A stretch of DNA of 27,752 nucleotides from positions 1 through 27,752 of the forward strand of contig DASWFO010000251.1 in NCBI GenBank assembly GCA_036394195.1, written 5' to 3'. The notes beneath the pieces were generated by a model. The model had not been told where the DNA came from and did no database searches. It was given only the letters and a program-made list of their open reading frames with translations. Below are positions 6,966-14,406 of this stretch, piece after piece; positions within the stretch are counted from its first letter, which is position 1; each line of letters begins with the position of its first letter. Position numbers and translations under genes: made by a program. This DNA comes from DATJPD01 sp036394195. GTDB taxonomy: Bacteria > Pseudomonadota > Alphaproteobacteria > CACIAM-22H2.

Positions 6966-7382
6966 ATGAGAACCGGCCTGCGCCCACATGGATGTGGGGG
7001 GCAAATCATCAGCGAGGTGCAGGATGGTGAAGCGTACAAGGCGGCGGTCAAGACGCGCTTCGTCCAATGGGTCATCGATGCGTGCACCCGCCCGCGCGAC
7101 CAGGCCTGGCTGGACTACCAGGAAGAGATCGGGCTGCGGCACACGCCGGCGAAGAAGAACCGGACTGATGGGCGGCAGACACCGGACCGGGTGCCGTTGC
7201 GTTATATCTACGCGTTTGCCGCGCCGGTCATCCCCGGTGCGAGGCCGTTTCTGGCCAACAAGGGGCACCGCCCCGACGAGGTTGACCGGATGCAGCAGGC
7301 GTGGGCCAAGGTCGTACTGCTTTACATTACGCTGTGGAGCCGACCCTTTGCGCGCGACGGGCTGTGGTGCCCGCCGAGATGA
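6966..7382 (+). pseudogene. Protoglobin lacking its N-terminal half (probable remnant)
   Basis: From about 7020 to the stop at 7382 the translation matches the C-terminal two-thirds of the protoglobin family: YKAAVKTRFVQWVIDACTRP, then DQAWLDYQEEIGLRHTPAKK, then PLRYIYAFAAPV, KPFLA-like RPFLANKGHRPDEVDRMQQA and a final LWSRPF. The histidine of GLRH (residue 59 from the ATG at 6966) is in the place of the haem proximal histidine. The first ~80 residues of a protoglobin, including the Z, A, B and C helices, are absent in all three frames, and only 113 bases separate this frame from the divergent dehydrogenase gene. The likely reading is a 5'-deleted gene; a short functional protein cannot be excluded. 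It ends three bases from the convergent pqiC stop. Confidence 0.65.
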
Positions 7383-7385
7383 CGG

Positions 7386-7943
7386 TCAGCCCCGCACCAT
7401 CGTCGCGATCTCGTCCGCCGCTTGCCCGAGCAGGTCGCTCATCGCTGCGGCGATATCGGACGCCGAGCGCGACGCCGAGTGCGCTGTCAGACGAAGGGCC
7501 CGCGGCCGCCCACCACTCCGGTCGGGGCGCAGCGCGACCTGCGCCATCAAGGTCACGCCGCCGTCGCGGTCCGCTTCGAATTGCTGTACGTCAACCTCGA
7601 GCACGGTCTGGGCAGGCAGCGACAACGTCCCCTGCGAGAACACGGCGACGTCCTTGAGCCGTGCCGCAAGATCCTCGGCCAGAATGCGGCTGATGAGGTC
7701 GCCCAGCGGCTCGCCCCAGCGCTCGGCTGCGGCGATTTCGAGCCGATAATCGTCGCCGCGCCGCACCAGCTCGGGCCGGTCGAGATACGCCGGCAGGCCG
7801 ACCCGGCGCACCTCGACCGAGGCGGGACCGCCGGCGAGCACCCGACCGGGACGGGCGGCCAGCGTATAGTAGGCGGGCTCCGGCGACGCGCAGCCGAAGA
7901 ACGCAACGGCCAGAAGCACGCCGAGCCAGGGGCGCGTCTTCAT
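7386..7943 (-). CDS. pqiC: PqiC/YmbA-family outer-membrane lipoprotein of the Pqi lipid transport system
   Basis: A 185-residue lipoprotein: a short signal with lipobox-like FFGC, giving lipidation at Cys18, then the family start PEPAYYTLAARPG and the segment VEVRRVGLPAYLDRPELVRR, typical of the ABC-type transport auxiliary lipoprotein (DUF330) family. Further family marks are ERWGEPLGDLISRILAEDLA and the C-terminal helix. In E. coli the partner PqiC sits in the outer membrane and docks with the PqiB tunnel that moves phospholipids across the envelope. The start codon overlaps the pqiB stop in ATGA, so it is translationally coupled. Residue 16 (Phe) makes the lipobox a little unusual, but lipidation remains likely. 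Confidence 0.88.
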   Translation of the reverse strand: MKTRPWLGVLLAVAFFGCASPEPAYYTLAARPGRVLAGGPASVEVRRVGLPAYLDRPELVRRGDDYRLEIAAAERWGEPLGDLISRILAEDLAARLKDVAVFSQGTLSLPAQTVLEVDVQQFEADRDGGVTLMAQVALRPDRSGGRPRALRLTAHSASRSASDIAAAMSDLLGQAADEIATMVRG

Positions 7944-9622
7944 GGGCCGGCGCCGGGATTGGTCCGCCCGCGGACAAGGGCCTCGGGGTGACGGTCGAGG
8001 AAATCGGCCAGAAGCCGGACCGCCCGGGCGGCATCGCCGATTTGCGCCATGGCCCGCTGCAGGTCGTTGCGAAAATCGGAATCGCCGCCATAGCTGCGGG
8101 CCACCGAGTCGATCGCCTGGTTCGCATGGCTCAGGGTCTGCTGTAAGTCGTTCGAAATCTGCGGCAGGCGGCGGAGAGCGGGCGTCAGATTCGCGTCGGC
8201 GGTGCGCACCAGGTTCTGCGTCTCGCGCAGCGTCGCCGAGAGCGACCGTAGCGTGTCCTTCAGCTCGGAGCCGGCGAGCACGCCGTGCGCCGTCTCCACC
8301 AGCTCGTCGAGATGGGTTGCGATCTGCTCGAGCGGCAGCCGCCGCAGGCGGTCGGCGACATCGCCGAGCGCAGCCATGACGTTCGCGGATCCGCCGGGCT
8401 GGCTCGGCACCAGGATCGCGTCGGCTTCTTTCTCCACCGCCGCGGGCGGCGCGCCGGGCGTGAACTCGAAGGCCACCACGGGCTGGGCGGTGAGCAGATT
8501 GGGCGTCTCGAGTGCGGCCCGCATGCCGCTCCGCACGAGCTGCTGAACGACCTGGAATGGATCGCCCGCGGTGCGGATCTCCTCGCGGCTGAACACGCGC
8601 CCGGGCTCGATATCCATCGCGACGCGCACGGTCGGCCGGCCGTCCGTCGTGTTGAGCCGCAACGTGACGCCGGTGACGATGCCGATCTGAATCCCGTACA
8701 GCGTCACCGAGCTGCCGCGATCAAGCCCGCCGACCGGGCCCTGGAAATACGCCACGAACGGAACCCGCTCGCGATGCTGCGCCGCGGTCGCGTCCCTCTC
8801 CCCGCGATAGAGCGGAAATTCCGCGTGATCCGCCGCGACCGGCGTGTCCGCCGCTCCTTCGGGGGTCGAGAACGCGATGCCGCCGGCGAGCACGGCCTGG
8901 AGCGACTCCATCTCGACATGCAGACCTTCGACGCCGTAGGACGCGGTGATGCCGGACGCATTCCAGAACAGCGTGCCGGTGCGGACGAACTGATCGTAGG
9001 GCGAGCGGACGAAGATCGAGACGCGGGCCGGTGCGTTCACCTGGGCCAGGGTGACGCTCAACACCTCGCCGACCGGCAGGTCGCGATAGAACACCGGCGA
9101 TCCGGCACCGAGCGAGCCGATACGGTCGGCGCTCAACACATAGTTGCGCCCCGGCTCGTCGGAACGGACGCCGGGCGGCTCCTCGAGGCCGGTGAAACTG
9201 GTCTGTGGCGTCCCGCCGGGCGGGCCGGGATCGACCGCGACATAGGCGCCCGAGACGATGGTCTCGAGCCCGGATATGCCGCGCGCCGCCAGGCGCGGGC
9301 GCACGACCCAGAAGCGCGCATGATCGGTCAGGATCGGCGCCGCCTCGCGCGACATCCGCACATCCACGACCACGCGCGACATGTCGGGGTTCAGCCGGAC
9401 GTTGTCGACTGTGCCGAGCTGGACGGCCTTGTAGCGGACCGGCGTCTGCCCCGCGCTGAGGCCGTCGGCGGTATGAAAGGTGATAGTGACGGGCTGCCCC
9501 CGTCCGGCCAGCGCCTGCCACGCGAGATAGGCGGCGACGGCGGCCGCGACCAGCGGCACCAGCCAGACCGGCGACAGCCAGCGGCGGCGCAACGCGGCCG
9601 GCGGCGGTGCGGGATCGCTCAT
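7940..9622 (-). CDS. pqiB: PqiB, MCE-domain periplasm-spanning lipid transport protein
   Basis: A 560-residue protein with an inner-membrane anchor (residues 17-38) and three MCE domains (about 43-133, 159-252 and 287-400), each opening with a short beta repeat such as ITFHTADGLSAGQTPVRYKA, the intermembrane phospholipid transport fold. Residues 435-560 are a long Gln/Leu/Ala-rich helix (LRSLSATLRETQNLVRTADA) that would form the needle-like coil. Three MCE domains matches PqiB. An open frame extends a further 117 codons upstream, but that stretch is antisense-like sequence inside pqiA and its N-terminus lacks family features. Start at 9622 overlaps the pqiA stop by four bases (ATGA), so pqiA-pqiB-pqiC is one translationally coupled operon on the minus strand. 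Confidence 0.93.
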   Translation of the reverse strand: MSDPAPPPAALRRRWLSPVWLVPLVAAAVAAYLAWQALAGRGQPVTITFHTADGLSAGQTPVRYKAVQLGTVDNVRLNPDMSRVVVDVRMSREAAPILTDHARFWVVRPRLAARGISGLETIVSGAYVAVDPGPPGGTPQTSFTGLEEPPGVRSDEPGRNYVLSADRIGSLGAGSPVFYRDLPVGEVLSVTLAQVNAPARVSIFVRSPYDQFVRTGTLFWNASGITASYGVEGLHVEMESLQAVLAGGIAFSTPEGAADTPVAADHAEFPLYRGERDATAAQHRERVPFVAYFQGPVGGLDRGSSVTLYGIQIGIVTGVTLRLNTTDGRPTVRVAMDIEPGRVFSREEIRTAGDPFQVVQQLVRSGMRAALETPNLLTAQPVVAFEFTPGAPPAAVEKEADAILVPSQPGGSANVMAALGDVADRLRRLPLEQIATHLDELVETAHGVLAGSELKDTLRSLSATLRETQNLVRTADANLTPALRRLPQISNDLQQTLSHANQAIDSVARSYGGDSDFRNDLQRAMAQIGDAARAVRLLADFLDRHPEALVRGRTNPGAGP

Positions 9623-10791
9623 GCCGGCACCACCGCGCGTTCCCCTGGCACTGCTTGCCACATCAGGCGCGGGTCGAACGCCGCCGTCGCCAGCATGGTC
9701 AGCACGACCACGGCGGCGAAGCACAGGGTGCCGATCTCGCACGTGATCCGGCCGAGATTGCCGAACTGCATCAGCGGCACCAAAAGCGACACCGCGAAGA
9801 CGTCGACCATCGACCACCGACCGGAGGTCTCGAGCACGCGATAGAGCCGCGTCCGCTGCACCAGCCACGCCGGTGACCCAAGCTGCGTCAGGACCAGCAG
9901 GGCCGCCAGGCCGACCAGTTTCAGGGTTGGAATCAGAATGCTGGCACAGAACACCAGGAGTGCGATCGGCCACATGCCGAGCCCGATCAGCTCGCGCACC
10001 CCCGTCATGATCGTGTACGGGCCGCTCGGCGCGTAGCCGAAGAGCTGCGTCGCGATCTCCGGCGTCGTCACCGTCATCATCGGCTCGATGTTCGCCGGCA
10101 CATACAGGATCGCGGCGCCGACAAGGAGCGCCGACGCGCGCCCGATGCTGCCGCGGTCAGGCGGCGCCCGGCGCCGGGGCGCCACGACGCCTGTGCGCTC
10201 CAGTTGGCGGCGCAGGCTTTGGGCGTCCAGCGACGCATCGGCCATCGTCAGCGCCACCATCAACCCGATCAGCGCCACCGCCGCGATCTCGACATGCACC
10301 AGCGCCAGCGCGGTCAGCCGGGTATAGGCGACGAAGAGGCCGAGCAGATAGATGTCGATCATGACCCACGGGCCGAGGCGCTCGGCCGCGGCGAAAACGG
10401 CCGCCAGGCGGTGCGACGGATTCGGCCGCTTCAGACCGAGCAGGACGGCGCCGAGCGCCAGCAGCTTGGCCAGCGGTGCCGCGATCGTCGTCGCCGCGAC
10501 CACGATCGCGAGCGGCCACCAGCCCTCCTCGATCAGCGCCTGCGGGCCGGAAAACAGCGAGCTCTGCCGCATCTGGCCGTAGACCTGCACATCCAGCAGC
10601 GGGCCGCTCAGCGCCGCGGCGTAAAACAGCGTCCCGGTCACGACCCAGGCCAAGGCGGCCGGCAGCGGCTGCCGCGTGCCGCGCCACAGCACCGCGCCGC
10701 AGCGCGGGCAGCACGCGTTCACGCCCGGCGGCGGCTCGGCAACCGCCGACACCAAGCCGCAATCGGGACATTCGAGGGCGAACGGCACCAT
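9619..10791 (-). CDS. pqiA: PqiA, paraquat-inducible protein A family inner-membrane protein
   Basis: A 390-residue polytopic membrane protein of the PqiA family, the inner-membrane partner of PqiB. It opens with a zinc ribbon: CPDCG at residues 8-12 and CPRCG at 28-32. Two PqiA repeats of about four membrane helices each follow, with family segments LYVPANIEPMMTV at the start of the second and VMIDIYLLGLFVAY / SMVDVFAVSLLVPL in the two copies. The second repeat in E. coli PqiA is preceded by another Cys4 ribbon; here that linker (APRRRAPPDRG) has no cysteines. No good ribosome binding site lies before the ATG at 10791. It leads the pqiABC operon; about 208 bases separate it from the upstream kinase gene. 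Confidence 0.9.
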   Translation of the reverse strand: MVPFALECPDCGLVSAVAEPPPGVNACCPRCGAVLWRGTRQPLPAALAWVVTGTLFYAAALSGPLLDVQVYGQMRQSSLFSGPQALIEEGWWPLAIVVAATTIAAPLAKLLALGAVLLGLKRPNPSHRLAAVFAAAERLGPWVMIDIYLLGLFVAYTRLTALALVHVEIAAVALIGLMVALTMADASLDAQSLRRQLERTGVVAPRRRAPPDRGSIGRASALLVGAAILYVPANIEPMMTVTTPEIATQLFGYAPSGPYTIMTGVRELIGLGMWPIALLVFCASILIPTLKLVGLAALLVLTQLGSPAWLVQRTRLYRVLETSGRWSMVDVFAVSLLVPLMQFGNLGRITCEIGTLCFAAVVVLTMLATAAFDPRLMWQAVPGERAVVPA

Positions 10792-10909
10792 GCGATGGGC
10801 GAAGATGACGAACAGGGCGCCGTGCCGGGACTCGCGGGTGTATCCGGCTGGCGGCTATCAACAAACGCGAAGGGTCGCCGCGGGTTCCGGCCGGTGCGGA
10901 CTCGCCGGG

Positions 10910-10936
10910 CAAAACGTCGCGTTTTGAGGCTTTTTT
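10910..10936 (+). other. Short palindrome followed by a T run, upstream of pqiA
   Basis: CAAAACG and CGTTTTG (10910-10916 and 10920-10926) form an exact 7-base stem with a TCG loop; AGGC and six T follow on the plus strand. Read on the plus strand it resembles a weak intrinsic terminator against the direction of the genes on both sides. Alternatively the palindrome is a protein-binding site in the pqiA promoter region, since it lies 119 bases before the pqiA start. The rest of 10792-10999 shows no gene. Confidence 0.35.
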
Positions 10937-10999
10937 ACAGCCGCAGCGCGGCGTCGACCTCGTTCGATCCTGCCCGGCGATCGAAATCACCCAATAGAT

Positions 11000-12346
11000 T
11001 TAGAGCGGTGCTTCAACCTGGGCCTTTTTGAGCGCCGCGGTCTGGCGCTTGGCGAGCGCCTTCATGTCGAAATCGCGGATCAGCTCGTGGAACATGCGGT
11101 GCCAGTTGATCTCGGCGGAGAGATGCAGGAACACCGAGCCGAGGCCGATGGCGGCGCGGTCCATCAGCACGAATTCGCGCGGCGGCGTGACGCCGCCCAT
11201 GCGCCGCAGATCGCCGTGCACTTTCTCGGCAATCTCGCGTCCGTAGACACCCGAATTTGTCTCCTGGATGAGCCGCGGCCGGTCTTCCATCAACGGCGCA
11301 TAGACGAACGCCGCCCACTGATTGAGGACCGCGATGACCTCCTTGGACAGCCCGGTGAAGCCCCAGGTCTCGTAGGCGTGGATGGCGAGGTCCTGATCGC
11401 CGCTCTCGAGCGCGTGATACAGATCGATGACCCCGCGGACGAATTTCGGCTGGAACACGCGGATGCAGCCGAAATCGAGCAGGTTGATCCCGCCATCCGG
11501 CCGCACCGAGTAGTTGCCGAGATGCGGATCGCCGTGAATGACGCCGTACTCGTAGAACGGCACGTACCAGGCGCGAAACATGTTGGCGGCGACCTCGTTG
11601 CGCCTGGCCACCGGCCAGTCTTTCACCTCCATCAGCCTGACACCGTCGAGCCAGGTCATGGTGAGGAGCCGCCGCGTCGACAATTCGCTGACGGGTACGG
11701 GCACCTCGACCGCGTCTTCGTCGCGCATCATGTGGCGGTAGAGCCGCATATGGCGGGATTCGCGGTCGTAGTCGAGCTCCTCGCGCAGCCGCGCCGAAAT
11801 CTCGGCGTGGATCTCGCGCGTCTTCACCGCGGGGTCATAGCGCTCGTAGAGCGCAAAGATCAGCTTCAGCTGGCGTAGATCGGCGCCGACCGCCGAGGCC
11901 ATGTCGGGATATTGCAGCTTGCAGGCGAGGCGCTGGCCGCTTTTGGACGTGGCGCGATGCACCTGCCCCAGCGACGCCGCTGCCGCCGCTTCGCGCTCGA
12001 ACGAGCCGTACTCGCTTTCCCAATCCGGCCCGAGCTCGGCGGCCATCCGGCGCTTGACGAACGGCCAGCCCATCGGTGGCGCGTTCGACTGCAGATGGAT
12101 CAGCTCGTTCACGTATTCCTGGGGCAGCGCGTCGGGGATGGTCGACAGGAGCTGCGCCACCTTCATCAGCGGCCCCTTGAGGCCGCCCAGCGCCACCCTC
12201 AGCTCGTTCGCATGCTTTCCGCGGTCGAGCTCGACGCCGAACAGGCGTCCCGCGCCGACGCGCAATCCCAAGCCCCCGACCGCGGCCCCCACGCGGGCAT
12301 AGCGCGCGATGCGTCCGCCGATCGTGTTCTTCTCCCTATCGGCCAT
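11000..12346 (-). CDS. ABC1/UbiB-family atypical kinase (AarF/Coq8-like)
   Basis: A 448-residue ABC1-family protein. Members are atypical protein-kinase-like ATPases; UbiB and Coq8 support ubiquinone synthesis. Visible family parts are the KxGQ-type helix near residues 58-75 (PLMKVAQLLSTIPDALP; the Gly is replaced by Ala, KVAQ), the Ala-rich loop AAAASLG (121-127), the ATP-binding lysine Lys143 (ACKLQYPD), the catalytic loop HGDPHLGN (271-278) and the metal-binding DFG at 291-293. There is no clear C-terminal membrane pair as in UbiB, so this may be the soluble alphaproteobacterial paralog rather than UbiB itself. The start has no strong ribosome binding site. It is followed downstream by pqiA on the same strand, with a palindrome between them. 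Confidence 0.9.
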   Translation of the reverse strand: MADREKNTIGGRIARYARVGAAVGGLGLRVGAGRLFGVELDRGKHANELRVALGGLKGPLMKVAQLLSTIPDALPQEYVNELIHLQSNAPPMGWPFVKRRMAAELGPDWESEYGSFEREAAAAASLGQVHRATSKSGQRLACKLQYPDMASAVGADLRQLKLIFALYERYDPAVKTREIHAEISARLREELDYDRESRHMRLYRHMMRDEDAVEVPVPVSELSTRRLLTMTWLDGVRLMEVKDWPVARRNEVAANMFRAWYVPFYEYGVIHGDPHLGNYSVRPDGGINLLDFGCIRVFQPKFVRGVIDLYHALESGDQDLAIHAYETWGFTGLSKEVIAVLNQWAAFVYAPLMEDRPRLIQETNSGVYGREIAEKVHGDLRRMGGVTPPREFVLMDRAAIGLGSVFLHLSAEINWHRMFHELIRDFDMKALAKRQTAALKKAQVEAPL

Positions 12347-12365
12347 TAGGCAGCTGCAGACTGCT

Positions 12366-12440
12366 CGTCATTGCGAGCGAAGCGAAGCAATCCAGTGTTT
12401 GGGGCTGGATCGCTTCGTCGCTACGCTCCTCGCGATGACG
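12366..12440. repeat. 75-bp palindromic intergenic repeat (CGTCATTGCGAGCGAAGC type)
   Basis: The left arm CGTCATTGCGAGCGAAGCGA and the right arm (12421-12440, ending CTCGCGATGACG) are near-perfect reverse complements, extending through AGCAATCCAG and CTGGATCGCTTCGTCGC around a short GTGTTTGGGG loop. This is the well-known dispersed palindrome seen across many alphaproteobacterial genomes. It sits 5 bases downstream of the oligoendopeptidase stop codon and 20 bases before the kinase start, so it would be in any joint transcript. Confidence 0.85.
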
Positions 12441-12445
12441 AGAAT

Positions 12446-14260
12446 TCACCCGAGCTTCTCCAGCTCCTCGATGAAGCCGGCGACGACGCTGAGGCCGTCG
12501 TTCCAGAACGCCGGATTGGAGGCATCGAGGCCGAACGGCGCCAGCAGCTCCTTGTGCCGCTTTGTCCCGCCGGCCCGCAGGAGATCGAGATATTTTTCGG
12601 CGAAGCCCGCCGGCGCCTTCCGGTAGGCGGCGTAGAGCGAGTTCACCAGGCAGTCGCCGAACGCGTACGCGTAGACGTAGAACGGCGAATGGATGAAGTG
12701 CGGGATGTAGGTCCAGTAGTAGCGATACTCCTCGTCGAAGCGCAGCGCTGGCCCCAGGCTCTCGCGCTGGACGTCCATCCAGATCTCACCGATGCGCTCG
12801 GGCATCAGCTCGCCATGCGCGCGCTCGTCGTGGACCCGCCGCTCGAACTCGACGAACGCGATCTGGCGCACCACGGTGTTGAGCATGTCCTCGACCTTGC
12901 CGGCAAGCATCGCCTTGCGCCGCTTGGGGTCCTTCTCGGCATCGAGCATCGCCCGGAAGGTCAGCATCTCCCCGAACACCGACGCCGTCTCGGCGAGGGT
13001 GAGCGGGGTCGCCGACAGAAGCTGGCCCTGCGAGCCCGCCAGCACCTGGTGCACGCCGTGGCCGAGCTCGTGCGCGAGCGTCATGACGTCGCGCGTCTTG
13101 CCGAGATAATTCAGCAGCAGATAGGGATGGGCCGACGGTACGGTCGGATGGGCGAAGGCGCCCGGCGCCTTGCCGGGCCGCACCGGCGCGTCGACCCATT
13201 TGCCGTCGAAGAACCGCTTGCCCACCGCCGCCATGTCCGGCGAGAAGCGCGCGTAGGCCTGCAGCACCGTGTCACTCGCCTTGCGCCAGGGGATAGTGGC
13301 CTCGTCGGCCTCGGGCAGCGGCGCGTTGCGGTCCCAGTAATCGAGCTGCGGCACCCCGAACCATCTGGCCTTGAGCGCATAGTAGCGGTGCGACAGCCGC
13401 GGATAGGCGGCCCGCACGGCGCCGATCAGCGCGGCCACGACCTCGTCCTCAACGAGGTTGTCGAGGTTGCGCGACGAGATCGGCCGTGGATATTTGCGCC
13501 ACTGGTCCTCGATCGCCTTGTCCTTCGCGAGCGTGTTGGTAATCAGCGAGAACAGCCGCACGTTCTGGCCGAGCACCGCGCCGATCGACTTGGCCGCACT
13601 GCGCCGGACCTTGCCATCTCGGTCGGACAGCAGATGCAGCACCTCGGCGCTGGTCAGGTCCTTGCCGTCGAGGGGGAAGCGCAAACCCGCCATGGTCTCG
13701 TCGAACAGGCGCGTCCACGCGTTGCGGCCGGCAACACGCTTTTCATGCAAGAGCTTTTCCAGGTCGTCGGGAAGATCGTGCGGCCGATAGACGCGGACGT
13801 CGCGCAGCCACGGCGCATAGCGCTGGAGCGCCGGCGCCTTCATCTTCTCCTCGAGGGCGGCGTCGTCGATGCGGTTGATCTCGAGGCGGAAGAACAGGAG
13901 CTGGGTCGAGATCGCGTTCACCCGCTCCTGCATGGTCTGGTAGAACTTCGCGAGCTCGGGGTCGGTCTGGTTGCCCGAGTAGGTCAGCTCGGCGAAGCTC
14001 ATGATCCGCGTCAGCGTCTCGTCAATCCGCTCGAACGTGGCGATGGCCGCACCGAGATCGGCTCCGGACAGCCCGGCCAGCTTGCCGGCATAGCGCGACC
14101 GGAAGTCCTTCGCGGCCGTGTCCGCCGCGGCAAGATCGTTCGTCAGCGCCGGCGAATCGCGGCCGGGATAGAGATCGCGCAGATCCCATTCCGGCAGGTC
14201 GCCGAGCTCGGCAGGCTGTGTGCGGACGGCGGCGGCGGTCGCGGTGGCGGCAGGTGTCAT
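12446..14260 (-). CDS. M3-family oligoendopeptidase (PepF-type)
   Basis: A 604-residue zinc metallopeptidase of the M3 (oligopeptidase F) family, which cuts short peptides in the cytoplasm. The catalytic HELGH is at residues 397-401 (LAHELGHGVHQVLAG), with the third zinc ligand Glu424 in ETASVFGEM. The N-terminal half is the helical M3 domain, with WDLRDLYPGRDSPALTNDLA at residues 25-44 and the family AYARFSPDMAAVGKRFFD segment before the active site. The start at 14260 is preferred; an upstream in-frame ATG at 14368 adds a tail with no family resemblance and overlaps the divergent promoter region. No strong ribosome binding site is seen at either. There is no signal peptide. A 75-bp repeat follows its stop codon. 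Confidence 0.93.
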   Translation of the reverse strand: MTPAATATAAAVRTQPAELGDLPEWDLRDLYPGRDSPALTNDLAAADTAAKDFRSRYAGKLAGLSGADLGAAIATFERIDETLTRIMSFAELTYSGNQTDPELAKFYQTMQERVNAISTQLLFFRLEINRIDDAALEEKMKAPALQRYAPWLRDVRVYRPHDLPDDLEKLLHEKRVAGRNAWTRLFDETMAGLRFPLDGKDLTSAEVLHLLSDRDGKVRRSAAKSIGAVLGQNVRLFSLITNTLAKDKAIEDQWRKYPRPISSRNLDNLVEDEVVAALIGAVRAAYPRLSHRYYALKARWFGVPQLDYWDRNAPLPEADEATIPWRKASDTVLQAYARFSPDMAAVGKRFFDGKWVDAPVRPGKAPGAFAHPTVPSAHPYLLLNYLGKTRDVMTLAHELGHGVHQVLAGSQGQLLSATPLTLAETASVFGEMLTFRAMLDAEKDPKRRKAMLAGKVEDMLNTVVRQIAFVEFERRVHDERAHGELMPERIGEIWMDVQRESLGPALRFDEEYRYYWTYIPHFIHSPFYVYAYAFGDCLVNSLYAAYRKAPAGFAEKYLDLLRAGGTKRHKELLAPFGLDASNPAFWNDGLSVVAGFIEELEKLG

Positions 14261-14311
14261 GGCGGTTGTCCCGGGGGTGTACCGTGAGTGGTTCCGAAGG
14301 ATGAGCTTTCC

Positions 14312-14344
14312 CGATATATGTGTCAGCCTCGATATATGTGCCAG
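14312..14344. repeat. 18-bp tandem direct repeat in the divergent promoter region
   Basis: CGATATATGTGTCAG (14312-14326) recurs as CGATATATGTGCCAG (14330-14344) with one change, a period of 18 bases. The core GATATATGTG is AT-rich in very GC-rich surroundings. It lies between the start of the oligoendopeptidase gene (minus) and of the acyl-CoA synthetase gene (plus). The 18-base period would place both copies on roughly the same helix face half-turn apart. On the minus strand TGGCAC and CATATA stand 17 bases apart within it, so it could instead be, or overlap, the peptidase promoter. Confidence 0.5.
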
Positions 14345-14406
14345 AGCGGGGGCCGCGCCAAGCGGCAAGTACGGGGAACGCCAAGAGTTAACATGAACCG
14401 GGCCTC

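Noticed and set aside
5270..7087. 605-codon minus-strand frame across the dehydrogenase gene and the 46-codon small frame
   Set aside because: Out of frame with the dehydrogenase, Arg/Gly/Pro-rich low-complexity translation, no motif.
6988..7749. 253-codon plus-strand frame over the protoglobin remnant and pqiC
   Set aside because: Arg/Ser/Ala-rich out-of-frame translation; the protoglobin match is in a different frame.
8285..9844. 519-codon open frame on the plus strand across pqiB
   Set aside because: Antisense shadow of a clear three-MCE-domain gene in a coupled operon.
9623..9973. 117-codon N-terminal extension of pqiB
   Set aside because: It lies inside pqiA in another frame; the ATG at 9622 gives the ATGA overlap and a normal membrane anchor.
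12371..14287. 638-codon open frame on the plus strand across the oligoendopeptidase gene
   Set aside because: Antisense shadow of a gene with a complete HELGH site; begins inside the palindromic repeat.
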